Of a stretch of DNA of 64,000 nucleotides, positions 48,031 to 57,832 are shown piece by piece; position 1 is the first letter of the stretch; each line of letters begins with the position of its first letter. The notes beneath the pieces were generated by a model, which saw nothing but the letters and a program-made list of their open reading frames with translations, was not told where the DNA came from and did not search any database. Made by a program: the position numbers and the translations under genes. The stretch is from Prosthecodimorpha staleyi (GTDB taxonomy: Bacteria > Pseudomonadota > Alphaproteobacteria > Rhizobiales > Ancalomicrobiaceae), in contig NZ_JAHHZF010000001.1 in the NCBI RefSeq assembly GCF_018729455.1, positions 378,902-442,901 of the forward strand. The letters run 5' to 3'.

Positions 48031-51000
48031 CTACTCGGCCGCCACCAGGACCGGGCGCGCCGCGGGACCGGCGGCGAAGCGTTCGACCAGCCCTTCGCGC
48101 CGCTTGGCGGCCCGCGCCATGTTGGCTTCCTTGACCGGGCCGTACCCTTTCACGGTCTCGGGCACGCGGGCGATCTCGACCGCCAGTCCATGGTTGGCCG
48201 GCGTCAGGTCGCGGGCGAGCCGTTGCAGGTCGGCCGCATAGCCCTCGCGCAAGGCGCGCTCCGAACGGCGTTCGCCGGTGCGGGCGAACGGGTCGAAGAC
48301 ACTGCCGCGCAGGCCCTTCAGGCCGGCGAGCAGCCGGAAGGCGCCGAACACCCAGGGGCCGAAGGCGATCTTGCGCGGCCGCCCGGTCGCCGGGTCGTGC
48401 CGGGCGAGGAGCGGCGGGGCGAGCATGACGCGGACCTTCTCGACCCCCTCGAACTGCTCGGCGAGCTTGGCCTTGAAGGCCGGGTCGGCATAGAGCCTGG
48501 CGACCTCGTATTCGTCCTTGATCGCCATGACCTTGTAGAGATTTTCCGCCGCCGCCCAGGCCAGCCGCTCGACGCCCGGCCCCATGGCGCGGGCCTCGGC
48601 ATCGCGCACCGCCGCGACCTGGTCGCGGTAGCGCGCCGCATAGGCGGCATCCTGGTAGCGGGTCAGTTCCTCGGCGAGGAACGCAATGCGCTCGTCGAGG
48701 CTGCGCTCCGGCAGGACCGCATCCGGCTCGACCAGGGCCAGGACCGCGGCCGGATCGACCGCGATCAGACGGCCGGCATGGAGCGCCTGCAGGTTGGGGG
48801 CGACAGAGGCGCCGTTGAGCCGGATGGCATTTTCGAGCGCGGCCAGCGTGACCGGCAGCAGCCCCTTCTGCAGCGCGGCGCCGACCAGCATCATGTTGGC
48901 GTAAATGGCGTCGCCGAACAGCTTCTCGGCCAGGCCGGCGGCATTGAACTCGGCATAGTTGCGCGAGGCCTCGGCGAGCGTCCGTGACAGCCGCGCCGCC
49001 TCGAAGGACTGCACCTGGCGCAGCACGAATTCGGCCGTCGGGGCGACACGGGTGTTGGCAACCGTGGCGGTGCGCGCCTGCGACATCACCGTCAGCGTCT
49101 CGGCGCCGGCCGCGACCAGCATGTCGGAGGCGATCAGCACGTCGAGCGCGGCGGTCGGCACGCGCGGACCCTCGATCGCCGTGCCGCCGGGAGCGAAACG
49201 GACGAAGGAGGTGACGGGGCCGCCCTTCTGGGCGAGGCCGGTCATGTCGAGCGTCAGCGTGTTCAACCCGTCGAGATGGGCGGCGACGGCCAGCACGGCG
49301 CCGACCGTGGTCACTCCCATGCCGCCGATGCCGGTGACGAGCAGGTTCAGCGTCCGCTCCAGGCCGGCCTGGACCGGCACCGGCAGCGCGGCGGCGAGCG
49401 TCGCCGAATCCGGCCCGGTCTTCGGCGCGCGCCGGACGGCGCCGCCTTCCACCCAGACGAAGGACGGGCAGAAGCCGTTGACGCAGGAATAGTCCTTGTT
49501 GCAGCTCGACTGATTGATTTTGCGCTTGCGGCCGAAATCGGTCGCGACCGGCTCGACCGAGACGCAGTTGGACTGCACCGAACAGTCGCCGCAGTCTTCG
49601 CAGACGCGGTCGTTGACGAACAGGCGTCGGGCCGGGTCGGCGATGCTGCCCTTCTTGCGCCGGCGCCGCTTCTCGGCCGCGCAGGTCTGGTCGTAGACCA
49701 GCACGGACACGCCCTTGTAGCCCTGCAGCTCGCGCTCGACGGTCAGGAGGTCGTCGCGATGGTGCACCGGCACGCCGCGCAGGTCCGACCGGGCGGACAG
49801 CTGTTCGGGATGGTCGCTGACCACGACGATCCGCTCGACGCCTTCGGCCGCCACCAGGGCGACGATCTTCGGCACGGTGAGCGGGCCGTCATGGGGCTGG
49901 CCGCCGGTCATGGCGACGGCGTCGTTGAACAGGATCTTGTAGGTGATCGGCACCCTGGCGGCGACCGCCTGGCGGATGGCGAGGCTGCCGGAATGGTAGA
50001 AGGTGCCGTCACCGAGATTGGCGAACATGTGCCCGTCCCTGGCGAAATGATGCGCGCCGACCCACGGCACGCCCTCCCCGCCCATGGCGACCAGGCCCTC
50101 GGTGGTCCGCTCGGCGACCTCGGTCATGGCGTGGCAGCCGATGCCCGGCATCGCGCGGGCGCCATCCGGCACCTTGGTCGAGCTCGAATGCGGGCAGCCG
50201 GAGCAGAAATAGGGCGAGCGCTTGGCGTCGGTGGCGTGGCCCTGCGCCCACATGGACTGCTGCACCATGCGGTCGGCGACCGCGCGCATCTCCGCATCCT
50301 CGGCCGCGCCCGGCAGCACCGACATCAGCGCCGGCACCATCTCGGCGGCGGAGAGATCGCGGATCGACGACAGGAAGGGCTCGCCCTTCGGCGTGGTCTT
50401 GCCCCAGATTTGGGGACGCCGATGGTCCGGCCAGTTGTAGAGCAGGTCCTTGATCTGGGCTTCCATCAGCGGCCGCTTGTGCTCGACCACCACCAGCGTT
50501 TCCAGCGACTTGGCGAAATTGGCGATGCCGATCGGTTCGATCGGCCAGCTCATCGCAACCTTGTAGATGGCGAGCCCCATCCGGGTGGCGCGCGCGTCGT
50601 CGATGCCGAGCAGGTCGAGCGCCTGGCGCAGGTCGCGATAGGCCTTGCCGGTCGCGACCAGGCCGATGCGCGGGCGCGGCGAGCCGAAGCGGATGCCGTC
50701 GAGCCCGTTCGCCCGGACATAGGCCTTGGCGGCCGGCAGCCGGATCTCGCGCACGGAGGCTTCGTTTTCGAGCCGCGTCTTGAGCAGGATCGGCTTGTTG
50801 AAGTCGCCGCCGTCGCGCGGATCCATCAGGTCGCGCGGGCGAAGCAGCTTCAGCCGGGCGGGATCGACGTCGACGATGCCGGAGGAATCCATCGTGTCGG
50901 CGAGCGCGATCAGCGAGACCCAGAGGCCGGAATAGCGCGACAGCTCCAGCCCGTGCAGGCCGAAATCGAGCACGTCCTGCAGGTCGGCCGGGTTGAGAAC

Positions 51001-51516
51001 CGGGATCTCCAGGTCGGCGAAATGGAATTCGGACTGGCAGGCGACGGTCGAGGACTTGGCGAGATGGTCGTCGCCGGCAATCGCCAGGCAGCCGCCGTGC
51101 CGGTCCGTTCCGGAGGCATTGGCGTGGCGGAACACGTCGCCGCAGCGGTCGACGCCGGGCGCCTTGCCGTACCAGATGCCGAAGACGCCGTCATGCTTGG
51201 AACCCTGGCCGGCCAGCCCGACCTTCTGGGTGCCCCAGACGGCGGTGGCGGCGAGTTCCTCGTTGACGCCAGGGGTGAAGACCACGTTGTGGGCGCCGAG
51301 CAGGCGGCGCGCACCGGTCAGTTGCTGGTCGTAGCCGCCGAGCGGCGAGCCGCGATAGCCGGAGATGAAGCCGGCCGTGTCGAGCCCGGCGCGCCGGTCG
51401 AACCGGATGCGGTCGAGCGGCAGGCGTACCAGCGCCTGGATGCCGGTCATGTAGGCCCGGCCGCTTTCCAGCGCATACTTGTCGTCGAGCGTGATCGCCC
51501 TGACCGCTTCCGTCAT
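48031..51516 (-). CDS. indolepyruvate ferredoxin oxidoreductase family protein, fused alpha/gamma form, 1161 aa
   Basis: Large one-chain 2-oxoacid oxidoreductase that converts arylpyruvates (and perhaps branched 2-oxoacids) to acyl-CoA. The N-terminal ThDP half has GFISGYRGSPLGGYDQQL and GVNEELAATAVWGTQ, then GCPHSSSTKVP and MGGEGVPWVGAHHF. A cysteine-rich Fe-S region lies at about 635-690 (CEDCGDCSVQSNC, then CNKDYSCVNGFCPSF). The C-terminal gamma-like domain starts VTGIGGMGVTTVGAVLAVAA. The start at 51514-51516 (MTEAVRAITLDDKY) matches homologues; the frame runs on to 51822. An Lrp-type regulator is divergently transcribed next to it. Confidence 0.95.
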   Translation of the reverse strand: MTEAVRAITLDDKYALESGRAYMTGIQALVRLPLDRIRFDRRAGLDTAGFISGYRGSPLGGYDQQLTGARRLLGAHNVVFTPGVNEELAATAVWGTQKVGLAGQGSKHDGVFGIWYGKAPGVDRCGDVFRHANASGTDRHGGCLAIAGDDHLAKSSTVACQSEFHFADLEIPVLNPADLQDVLDFGLHGLELSRYSGLWVSLIALADTMDSSGIVDVDPARLKLLRPRDLMDPRDGGDFNKPILLKTRLENEASVREIRLPAAKAYVRANGLDGIRFGSPRPRIGLVATGKAYRDLRQALDLLGIDDARATRMGLAIYKVAMSWPIEPIGIANFAKSLETLVVVEHKRPLMEAQIKDLLYNWPDHRRPQIWGKTTPKGEPFLSSIRDLSAAEMVPALMSVLPGAAEDAEMRAVADRMVQQSMWAQGHATDAKRSPYFCSGCPHSSSTKVPDGARAMPGIGCHAMTEVAERTTEGLVAMGGEGVPWVGAHHFARDGHMFANLGDGTFYHSGSLAIRQAVAARVPITYKILFNDAVAMTGGQPHDGPLTVPKIVALVAAEGVERIVVVSDHPEQLSARSDLRGVPVHHRDDLLTVERELQGYKGVSVLVYDQTCAAEKRRRRKKGSIADPARRLFVNDRVCEDCGDCSVQSNCVSVEPVATDFGRKRKINQSSCNKDYSCVNGFCPSFVWVEGGAVRRAPKTGPDSATLAAALPVPVQAGLERTLNLLVTGIGGMGVTTVGAVLAVAAHLDGLNTLTLDMTGLAQKGGPVTSFVRFAPGGTAIEGPRVPTAALDVLIASDMLVAAGAETLTVMSQARTATVANTRVAPTAEFVLRQVQSFEAARLSRTLAEASRNYAEFNAAGLAEKLFGDAIYANMMLVGAALQKGLLPVTLAALENAIRLNGASVAPNLQALHAGRLIAVDPAAVLALVEPDAVLPERSLDERIAFLAEELTRYQDAAYAARYRDQVAAVRDAEARAMGPGVERLAWAAAENLYKVMAIKDEYEVARLYADPAFKAKLAEQFEGVEKVRVMLAPPLLARHDPATGRPRKIAFGPWVFGAFRLLAGLKGLRGSVFDPFARTGERRSERALREGYAADLQRLARDLTPANHGLAVEIARVPETVKGYGPVKEANMARAAKRREGLVERFAAGPAARPVLVAAE

Positions 51517-51810
51517 CGAACCCCTCCCGAAGCCCGATGGGTCGACCGGACCGCATCGTGCCCGCAACGCCTCTTGCCGGTGCCGCCGGAGCAAGAGCCC
51601 CGAACCTCGGCTTCCGTCCATCCGACGCGGACGGCACCGTTTGCGTTCCCGTCTCGGCCGCGCCCGCCCCACGGCGATGCCGCCGGATCGGGCAGGCGGT
51701 GCCGAAAAGTCCCGCATGTAGGAGGAATTATGGTCCGGCTTTCCGGCGATTTCCGTGCTATTTCCCCGGTTGGACCGATCTGATCGAACGAATTCTTCCA
51801 GGAATCGCCG
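51517..51810. promoter_or_regulatory. divergent promoter region between the oxidoreductase and lrp genes
   Basis: About 294 bases separate two outward-facing genes. The A/T-richer part at 51720-51800 is the likely site of overlapping promoters and of binding by the neighbouring Lrp-type protein. I could not define exact operator sites. Confidence 0.5.
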
Positions 51811-52290
51811 ATGACCGATCAAATTTCACTCGACGCCGGGGACATTCGAATCCTGCGCGTCCTGCAGGAGGACGCCTCGCTTTCGGTGGCCGATGTGGCG
51901 AACCGGGCCGGGATGAGCCAGACGCCCTGCTGGCGCCGGATCAAGCGCCTGAAGGAGGCCGGCGTGATCCGGCGCACCGCCGCGCTGGTCGACCGCGAGA
52001 AGGTCGGCCTCGGCTTCGCCTCCTACACCTTCGTCAAGCTCGCCCTGCCGTCGACCGAGAACATGCAGGAGTTCGACCGGATGGTGAACCGATGGCCGGA
52101 AGTGGTTCTTTGCGAGAGAATAACGGGCGCCGTCGATTACATGATCAAGGTCGTCGCCGACGACATCAAGGCCTATGACGACTTCCTGCGCATGAAGCTG
52201 CTGAATTCGCAGCTGGTGTCGGACGTGCAGTCGCGCATCGTCGTGGCGACCGTCAAGGACACGCCGAGCCTGCCGCTGCGCGAACCTTAA
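51811..52290 (+). CDS. Lrp/AsnC family transcriptional regulator, 159 aa
   Basis: Feast/famine regulator. The winged helix-turn-helix is at the N-terminus (DIRILRVLQEDASLSVADVA, then MSQTPCWRRIKRLKEAGVI). The C-terminal RAM ligand-binding domain contains VVLCERITGAVDYMIKVVA and LRMKLLNSQLVSDVQSRIV. The length is typical. Its divergent position makes the indolepyruvate oxidoreductase gene its probable target, with an amino acid as effector; this is inferred from context. Confidence 0.93.
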   Translation: MTDQISLDAGDIRILRVLQEDASLSVADVANRAGMSQTPCWRRIKRLKEAGVIRRTAALVDREKVGLGFASYTFVKLALPSTENMQEFDRMVNRWPEVVLCERITGAVDYMIKVVADDIKAYDDFLRMKLLNSQLVSDVQSRIVVATVKDTPSLPLREP

Positions 52291-52378
52291 GCGTGCGATC
52301 GGGACGGATGGTTCCGTCCGTCCTGTGACAGCAACGGCCCCGCGCTTTGAAGGCGTGGACGGCCTCGGCCGACTTGGG

Positions 52379-53227
52379 TCAGGACGCCGTGATGGCGGTG
52401 CGGGCGGCGAGCAGGCTCGGGAAGATCACCACACCGTCGGAGCGGATCCACTCCACGGTGCCGTCCTCGCCGACTCGGACCGGGCGCCCGCCGATGACGC
52501 CGAAGACGCGGCCCGGGCTGGTGCGGCTCTCGAAGCGGGCGCGATCGCCGCTGTGGACTGCGGCCGTCAGGATATCGACCAGCCGGCCGGGCCGGTCGCC
52601 GGATCCGTCGGAGGCCGGCACCAGGCCGCCGGAGGGGTCGATCGCATAGACATGGCCGAACAGTTCCAGGAACAGGCCGGTGTGCCGCTCGCGGCCGAGA
52701 TCGGCCCGCTGCGGCGAGGCGAACAGGGCAGCCAGATCGTCGAAGTCCGTCGCGACTCCGTCGATGTCGAGCCTGAGCGAGCCGTCGTCGCGGAACACGA
52801 CGCCGCGCTGGCCGATTACCCCGAAGGAGGCATGCGCCGGCTCGACCAGTTCCAGTTCGAGCGCACCGGCCGGAAAGTCGGGATCGATGACGAATTCGGG
52901 ATAGCCGGCGAAATCGCGCCAGCCGGCCTGGAAGGGCACTGAGATGCCACGCTCCGAAACCACCACCCGGATGCCCGCTACGTCGCCCGGCAGCGCATCG
53001 CCGGCCGTTTCCGCCGTTTTCGCCTTGCGCTTCGGGCCGGCCGGCTCGGCCGGCCCCGGGCCGCCGTCGGTCGTGAGGCCGAGCGCCAGGAACAGCAGCA
53101 GAACAGCGCCGACCAGCAGGAACACGCCGAGCGCGCTCTGGCGCGCGACCGGCCCATAGAGTAGCCAGCCCGCCAGCCCCGCAGCGGCGATGATCGCGAT
53201 GATGGACCAGGCGAAACCGCGCGACAT
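52379..53227 (-). CDS. membrane-anchored hypothetical protein, 282 aa
   Basis: Two hydrophobic helices at the N-terminus (SIIAIIAAAGLAGWLLY at about 8-24 and ALGVFLLVGAVLLLFLALGL at about 32-51), then a charged linker (about 55-80) and a beta-rich soluble domain of about 200 residues with no recognised motif. It ends 8 bases after the dadA-like gene on the same strand and so is probably cotranscribed with it. Function unknown. Confidence 0.8.
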   Translation of the reverse strand: MSRGFAWSIIAIIAAAGLAGWLLYGPVARQSALGVFLLVGAVLLLFLALGLTTDGGPGPAEPAGPKRKAKTAETAGDALPGDVAGIRVVVSERGISVPFQAGWRDFAGYPEFVIDPDFPAGALELELVEPAHASFGVIGQRGVVFRDDGSLRLDIDGVATDFDDLAALFASPQRADLGRERHTGLFLELFGHVYAIDPSGGLVPASDGSGDRPGRLVDILTAAVHSGDRARFESRTSPGRVFGVIGGRPVRVGEDGTVEWIRSDGVVIFPSLLAARTAITAS

Positions 53228-53234
53228 GCCGCGC

Positions 53235-54479
53235 TCAACCTCCGAAGAAGCGTTCGGCCCGGAAGGGGCGGAGGTCGACGAGCGGCGTCTGGCCGGTCAT
53301 TGCCTCGGCGATCAGCCTGCCCGAGATCGGTCCCTGCGTGAAGCCCAGATGGCCATGGCCGAAATCGAGCCACATCCCCGGAATGCCCGGCGCCCGTCCG
53401 ATCACCGGCAGCGAATCCGGCAGGGCGGGCCGCCGGCCGAGCCAGGGCGTCTCGTCGCGCTCCTCGGCGAGCGGGAACAGGGCCCGGGCGATCGGCTTTA
53501 ACTGTTCGAGCTGGCGCGGGGTCGGCGGCGCGTCGCGGTCGGCGAATTCGACCGCGGTGGTCAGCCGGATGCCCTTCTCCATCGGGGTCAGGCAGAAGCC
53601 GTGCTCGACATCGACGATCGGGTGGTTCAGCACCGCATTGCCGGTCGCGCCGAAATGCATGTGATAGCCGCGCTTGGCCAGGAGCGGGAATTTCAGCCCG
53701 AGCGGTGCCAGGACATCGCCGGTCCAGGGGCCGAGCGCGACGACGACCTCGCGCGCCGTGATCGTCTCGCCGCCGGCTTCGACCGACCAGCCGTCCCCCG
53801 TCCGCGTCAGCGAGCGTGCGTCGCCATGCACGAAGCGGCCGCCAAGCGCCTGGAAGCGGGCCGCATAGGCCTTGGTGACGCCGGCCGGCCAGGACACGCT
53901 GTCGGTTTCCGGCCAGATCGCCGCCTTGTGCATGATGCGCGCCAGATGCGGCTCGATCTCGGCCAGGCCGTCGGCATCCATGACCCGGTAGGCGACGCCG
54001 TAGCGGTCGCACAATTCGAACAGCTTGGCCGCACCGGCAAAGCTCGCTAGGCTGCGATAGAGCCGGATCCAGCCGGTCTGCCGGAAGTACCGCTCCGCGC
54101 CCGCGGCCGCCGCCAGTGCGCGATGTTCGTCGACCGCATGGCGGCAGAGCAATTCGTTGTCGGCCGCATAGGCCTCGATGCCGGCCACATTGGAGCGCGA
54201 CCAGAGCTGCATCAGCCAGCCGGCGACCTTGGGCAGGTGCGACAGGTGATAGTTCGCCTCCGGCGCCCGGTTGAGCGCATAGCGCAGCAGTGCGCGCGGA
54301 TCCTTCGGGATGGTGACCGGGATATAGCCCTCACGCTGGACGATGCCGGTATTACCGTAGCTGGTCTCCTCGCCCGGCTCGCGGCGGTCGACCAGCACCA
54401 CCGATCGGCCCTTCATGGCCAGGTGCAAGGCGGCGGAGACGCCGACCATGCCGGCACCGAGGACAATCACATCGCTCAT
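53235..54479 (-). CDS. dadA: DadA-like D-amino acid dehydrogenase / FAD-dependent oxidoreductase, 414 aa
   Basis: FAD enzyme of the DAO family that deaminates D-amino acids to 2-oxoacids, passing electrons to the respiratory chain. The dinucleotide motif is VIVLGAGMVGVSAALHLAMKG at the N-terminus. EETSYGNTGIVQREGYIPV is a strong DadA signature. The C-terminal GMWLDFGHGHLGFTQGPISG is also conserved. The adjacent genes suggest amino-acid breakdown, with products that could feed the 2-oxoacid oxidoreductase at 48031. Other D-2-amino or imino acids are possible substrates. Confidence 0.9.
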   Translation of the reverse strand: MSDVIVLGAGMVGVSAALHLAMKGRSVVLVDRREPGEETSYGNTGIVQREGYIPVTIPKDPRALLRYALNRAPEANYHLSHLPKVAGWLMQLWSRSNVAGIEAYAADNELLCRHAVDEHRALAAAAGAERYFRQTGWIRLYRSLASFAGAAKLFELCDRYGVAYRVMDADGLAEIEPHLARIMHKAAIWPETDSVSWPAGVTKAYAARFQALGGRFVHGDARSLTRTGDGWSVEAGGETITAREVVVALGPWTGDVLAPLGLKFPLLAKRGYHMHFGATGNAVLNHPIVDVEHGFCLTPMEKGIRLTTAVEFADRDAPPTPRQLEQLKPIARALFPLAEERDETPWLGRRPALPDSLPVIGRAPGIPGMWLDFGHGHLGFTQGPISGRLIAEAMTGQTPLVDLRPFRAERFFGG

Positions 54480-54693
54480 GAGGAACCCTTGGAGACGTTC
54501 ACCGGTGTCGCCAGATAGCGCAAGCCGCGCTCCGGCGATACCGCCGGCGCACCCCTTCGGCCCAGCACCGCGATTGTGATTCCGAAGAGACGCACCGTCT
54601 CTAGCATGGTTGCCGGCTTGCCGCGCCCTCTTGGCGCAGCCATCCTGCTATGAAAGATGCCGGTTGCGAACCGACTCGTCTGGAAGGAAGTCC

Positions 54694-55662
54694 GTGCCGT
54701 CCCGGTGCCAAAATCTGCTTCGCGCCATCGCGCTCATCGCCATCCTGGCGACGCCCTCCGCCGGTTCGGTGTGGGCGGCGGACGCGGCACGGCGCGACAT
54801 TCTCGGATTCTCGCCGGACGGCACCTACTTCGCCTTCGAGGAATACGGCGTCCAGGACGCGTCGAACTTCCCCTATTCCAACCTCTACGTGATCGACAAC
54901 CGCATCGACGAATGGGTGCCGGGCTCGCCTTTCCGCACCCATCTGCAGCAGAACTGGGCCAAGCTCGATCAGGCGCGCAGCCAGACCCGCAACCAGGCCT
55001 CCTCAACGCTGGTCGCCCTCGGCATCGGCCGCCAGGGCAAGACGATCCTCAGCGATCCGGCCGACAAGGTCGAGGCCGCGGCGCGGTTCCTCGCCTTCAC
55101 GGTGCCGGACGACGCCCGCTCGCCCGGCCTCGGCACCGTCCGGCTGCGGCTGACCGAACACCAGCTGACCCGCCAGGGCTGCAATTTCGGCAACGAGCTG
55201 CGCGGCTTCGTGCTTCAGCTCGAGGACGCCCAGGGCCAGCCGATCCGCATCCTGCACGAAGACAAGGACCTGCCGCCGAGCCGCGGCTGCCCGAAGGGCT
55301 ACGGCCTGTCCGACGTGATCGTCTATCCGCGCGACGGCCGCGGCCCGGTCCTGATCGTGATCGTCAGCGTCTACCGCTTCGGCTTCGGCGGCGGCGAGCG
55401 CCGCTACATCGGCATCGCCGCGAGCTTCGACAAGAACCCGCAGGCCGGCAAGGCGATCGCCGCGCCGGACGGGGGCACGCCGGCGGCCGGGTCGGGGCCC
55501 GCCCCGGTCCCGGGGATCGCCGCCGCGCCGGCCGGCTCCAAGCCGCCCGCCAAACCCAAGCCGCCCAAGAAGCCCAAGCCGAAAAAGCCGAAGCCGGCGG
55601 CCCCGACGGCGACACCGGCACCGGCGGCTACCGATCCGGCGCCGGCCGCCGACGGTCAGTGA
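54694..55662 (+). CDS. DUF2259-like predicted secreted protein, 322 aa
   Basis: Exported protein of unknown function. A signal peptide (LLRAIALIAILATPSAGSVWAAD) is followed by the family start ILGFSPDGTYFAFEEYGVQD and later PYSNLYVIDNRIDEWV. It ends with a low-complexity Pro/Lys/Ala tail (about 270-322, KPKPPKKPKPKKPKP). GTG 54694 is chosen because GGAAGGAAG lies about 4 bases upstream; an ATG-started extension to 54610 lacks signal features. It precedes purB by 141 bases. Confidence 0.82.
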   Translation: MPSRCQNLLRAIALIAILATPSAGSVWAADAARRDILGFSPDGTYFAFEEYGVQDASNFPYSNLYVIDNRIDEWVPGSPFRTHLQQNWAKLDQARSQTRNQASSTLVALGIGRQGKTILSDPADKVEAAARFLAFTVPDDARSPGLGTVRLRLTEHQLTRQGCNFGNELRGFVLQLEDAQGQPIRILHEDKDLPPSRGCPKGYGLSDVIVYPRDGRGPVLIVIVSVYRFGFGGGERRYIGIAASFDKNPQAGKAIAAPDGGTPAAGSGPAPVPGIAAAPAGSKPPAKPKPPKKPKPKKPKPAAPTATPAPAATDPAPAADGQ

Positions 55663-55803
55663 GCCAGCATTTTTAAGAGAACCGATTACCGCAATCCCCC
55701 ATCCGATCGCCAAACCGATCGGCCGCCGCAACCCATTCCGGTTGAGCCACGCGCCCCCCTCTGCTAAGCCCTCGGCCGATTTCCCGACATTCCGAGGCTT
55801 CCC

Positions 55804-57132
55804 ATGATCCCCCGCTATTCCCGTCCCGAGATGGTCGCCGTCTGGGAGCCGCAGGCGCGCTTCCGCATCTGGTTCGAGATCGAAGCGCATGCGACCGACG
55901 CGCTCGCCGAACTCGGCGTGGTGCCGAAGGAAGCCGCCAGGCGGGTCTGGGAGCTGGGCGGGCCGGCGCAGTTCGACGTGGCGCGGATCGACGAGATCGA
56001 GCGCGTCACCAAGCATGACGTGATCGCCTTCCTGACGCATCTGGCCGAGATCGTCGGGCCGGAGGCGCGCTTCGTGCACCAGGGCATGACCTCCTCGGAC
56101 GTGCTCGACACCTGCTTCGCCGTGCAGCTGGTGCGCGCCGCCGACATCCTGATCGCCGACGTAGACCAACTCCTCAAGGCGATCGAACGGCGCGCCTTCG
56201 AGCACAAGCTGACCCCGACCATCGGCCGCTCGCACGGCATCCATGCCGAGCCGGTCACCTTCGGGCTGAAGCTCGCCGAGGCCTATGCCGAATTCACCCG
56301 CGCCCGGCAGCGGCTGGTCTTCGCCCGCCACGAGGTCGCCACCTGCGCGATCTCCGGTGCGGTCGGCACCTTCGCCAATATCGACCCGCGCGTCGAAGAG
56401 CATGTCGCGGAGAAGATGGGCCTCGCCGTCGAGCCGGTCTCGACCCAGGTCATCCCGCGCGACCGGCACGCCATGTTCTTCGCCGTGCTCGGCGTGGTCG
56501 CCTCCTCGGTCGAGCGACTGGCGATCGAGGTCCGCCACCTTCAGCGCACCGAGGTCCTGGAGGCGGAGGAGTATTTCTCGCCCGGCCAGAAGGGCTCCTC
56601 GGCCATGCCGCACAAGCGCAACCCGGTCCTGACCGAGAACCTGACCGGGCTCGCCCGCATGGTGCGCGCCTACGCGATGCCGGCGATGGAGAATGTCGCC
56701 CTCTGGCACGAGCGCGACATCTCGCATTCCTCGGTCGAGCGCATGATCGGCCCGGATGCGACCGTGACGCTCGATTTCGCGCTCGCCCGGCTGACCGGGG
56801 TGATCGACAAGCTGGTCGTCTATCCCGAGCGCATGGCCATGAACATGGACCGGCTCGGCGGCCTGGTGCATTCGCAGCGCATCCTGCTCGCCCTGACCCA
56901 AGCCGGCGTCAGCCGCGAGGAGTCCTACCGGCTGGTCCAGCGCAACGCCATGAAGGTCTGGGACAGCTACCAGCGCGACGGCAGCGCCAGCGTCGACTTC
57001 CTGGAGGAACTGCTCGCCGACCCGGATGTCCGCGCCGCCCTGTCGGAGGCGGAGATCCGCGAGAAGTTCGATCTCGGCTATCACCTGAAGCATGTCGACA
57101 CGATCTTCCGGCGCGTCTTCGGACGGGCCTAG
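55804..57132 (+). CDS. purB: adenylosuccinate lyase, 442 aa
   Basis: Purine enzyme that cleaves SAICAR to AICAR plus fumarate and adenylosuccinate to AMP plus fumarate. The N-terminus MIPRYSRPEMVAVWEPQAR is typical. HEGMTSSD-like HQGMTSSDVLDTCFAVQL and GRSHGIHAEPVTFGLKLA carry active-site residues. The superfamily signature GQKGSSAMPHKRNP is intact. The C-terminus HVDTIFRRVFGR is standard. It is followed by an intrinsic terminator. Confidence 0.97.
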   Translation: MIPRYSRPEMVAVWEPQARFRIWFEIEAHATDALAELGVVPKEAARRVWELGGPAQFDVARIDEIERVTKHDVIAFLTHLAEIVGPEARFVHQGMTSSDVLDTCFAVQLVRAADILIADVDQLLKAIERRAFEHKLTPTIGRSHGIHAEPVTFGLKLAEAYAEFTRARQRLVFARHEVATCAISGAVGTFANIDPRVEEHVAEKMGLAVEPVSTQVIPRDRHAMFFAVLGVVASSVERLAIEVRHLQRTEVLEAEEYFSPGQKGSSAMPHKRNPVLTENLTGLARMVRAYAMPAMENVALWHERDISHSSVERMIGPDATVTLDFALARLTGVIDKLVVYPERMAMNMDRLGGLVHSQRILLALTQAGVSREESYRLVQRNAMKVWDSYQRDGSASVDFLEELLADPDVRAALSEAEIREKFDLGYHLKHVDTIFRRVFGRA

Positions 57133-57218
57133 ACCGGACTGGCGACCCGGCTGCGGCTGGGCACTGACGGTCCCGACGTGACAGGCGCCTGACCCGGCGC
57201 TCACGCCGTGATGATCGC

Positions 57219-57246
57219 GGCAAGCCGTTCGCGCGGCTTGCCTTTT
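57219..57246 (+). terminator. intrinsic terminator after purB
   Basis: A 9-bp perfect stem (ggcaagccg at 57219-57227, cggcttgcc at 57234-57242) with a 6-base loop and a tttt tract, 87 bases after the purB stop. Confidence 0.85.
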
Positions 57247-57416
57247 CGTCTGCGAGGGCGCACATGCCCACCAGCGGCGCACGACGCCGCAGCAACCCGG
57301 AAACCCGTCATGTCCAGCGACAGTCGACAGACCGTGCCGCCCCGGCGCCGCATCGAAGGCTGACCCGCTCGGCCTCCCTCGCGTCGCCGCCGGCGGCCGG
57401 TCGCAGGGAGAGAGCC

Positions 57417-57764
57417 ATGACCAAGTTCCTCACCAACCGCTTCGAACTGCTGGCCGAGTGGATCTCGATCCATCTCGGTCACCCCTATGCCTTCACGGCC
57501 GCGCTCGCGCTGGTCGTGATTTGGGCAGTGACCGGCCCGGTCTTCGATTTTTCGGATACCTGGCAGCTGGTCATCAATACCGGCACGACCATCTGCACCT
57601 TCCTGATGGTCTTCCTGCTCCAGAACACCGGCAACCGGACCATCGAGGAGATGCAGGAGCGGCTGCGCAGCATGGAGCGGCTGAACCGCGACATGCTGGC
57701 CGAACTGCGCGCGGCCCGGGCCGCCCATGACGCCCCGGCGCTGCCCAGCCGGGACGCGGCCTGA
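57417..57764 (+). CDS. low-affinity iron permease-family small membrane protein, 115 aa
   Basis: Two-helix inner-membrane protein of the family named low-affinity iron permease (PF04120). The conserved core is AVTGPVFDFSDTWQLVINTG followed by TTICTFLMVFLLQNT, with an amphipathic C-terminal helix (IEEMQERLRSMERLNRDMLA). Iron transport by such short bacterial members is unproven. ATG 57417 follows GGGAGAGAG. A longer frame from 57264 has no homology. Confidence 0.85.
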   Translation: MTKFLTNRFELLAEWISIHLGHPYAFTAALALVVIWAVTGPVFDFSDTWQLVINTGTTICTFLMVFLLQNTGNRTIEEMQERLRSMERLNRDMLAELRAARAAHDAPALPSRDAA

Positions 57765-57832
57765 TATGCAGGGCTGTCGTCGGCCCCTGTTGCCGGCGGC
57801 AGCCCTGCCCCCTCGCCGATCCGGAGCCCCGC

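Noticed and set aside
49276-51783. 835-codon plus-strand frame inside the oxidoreductase
   Set aside because: Antisense shadow; the minus frame has all ThDP and Fe-S motifs.
55003-57282. 759-codon minus-strand frame over purB
   Set aside because: Antisense shadow of the secreted protein and purB.
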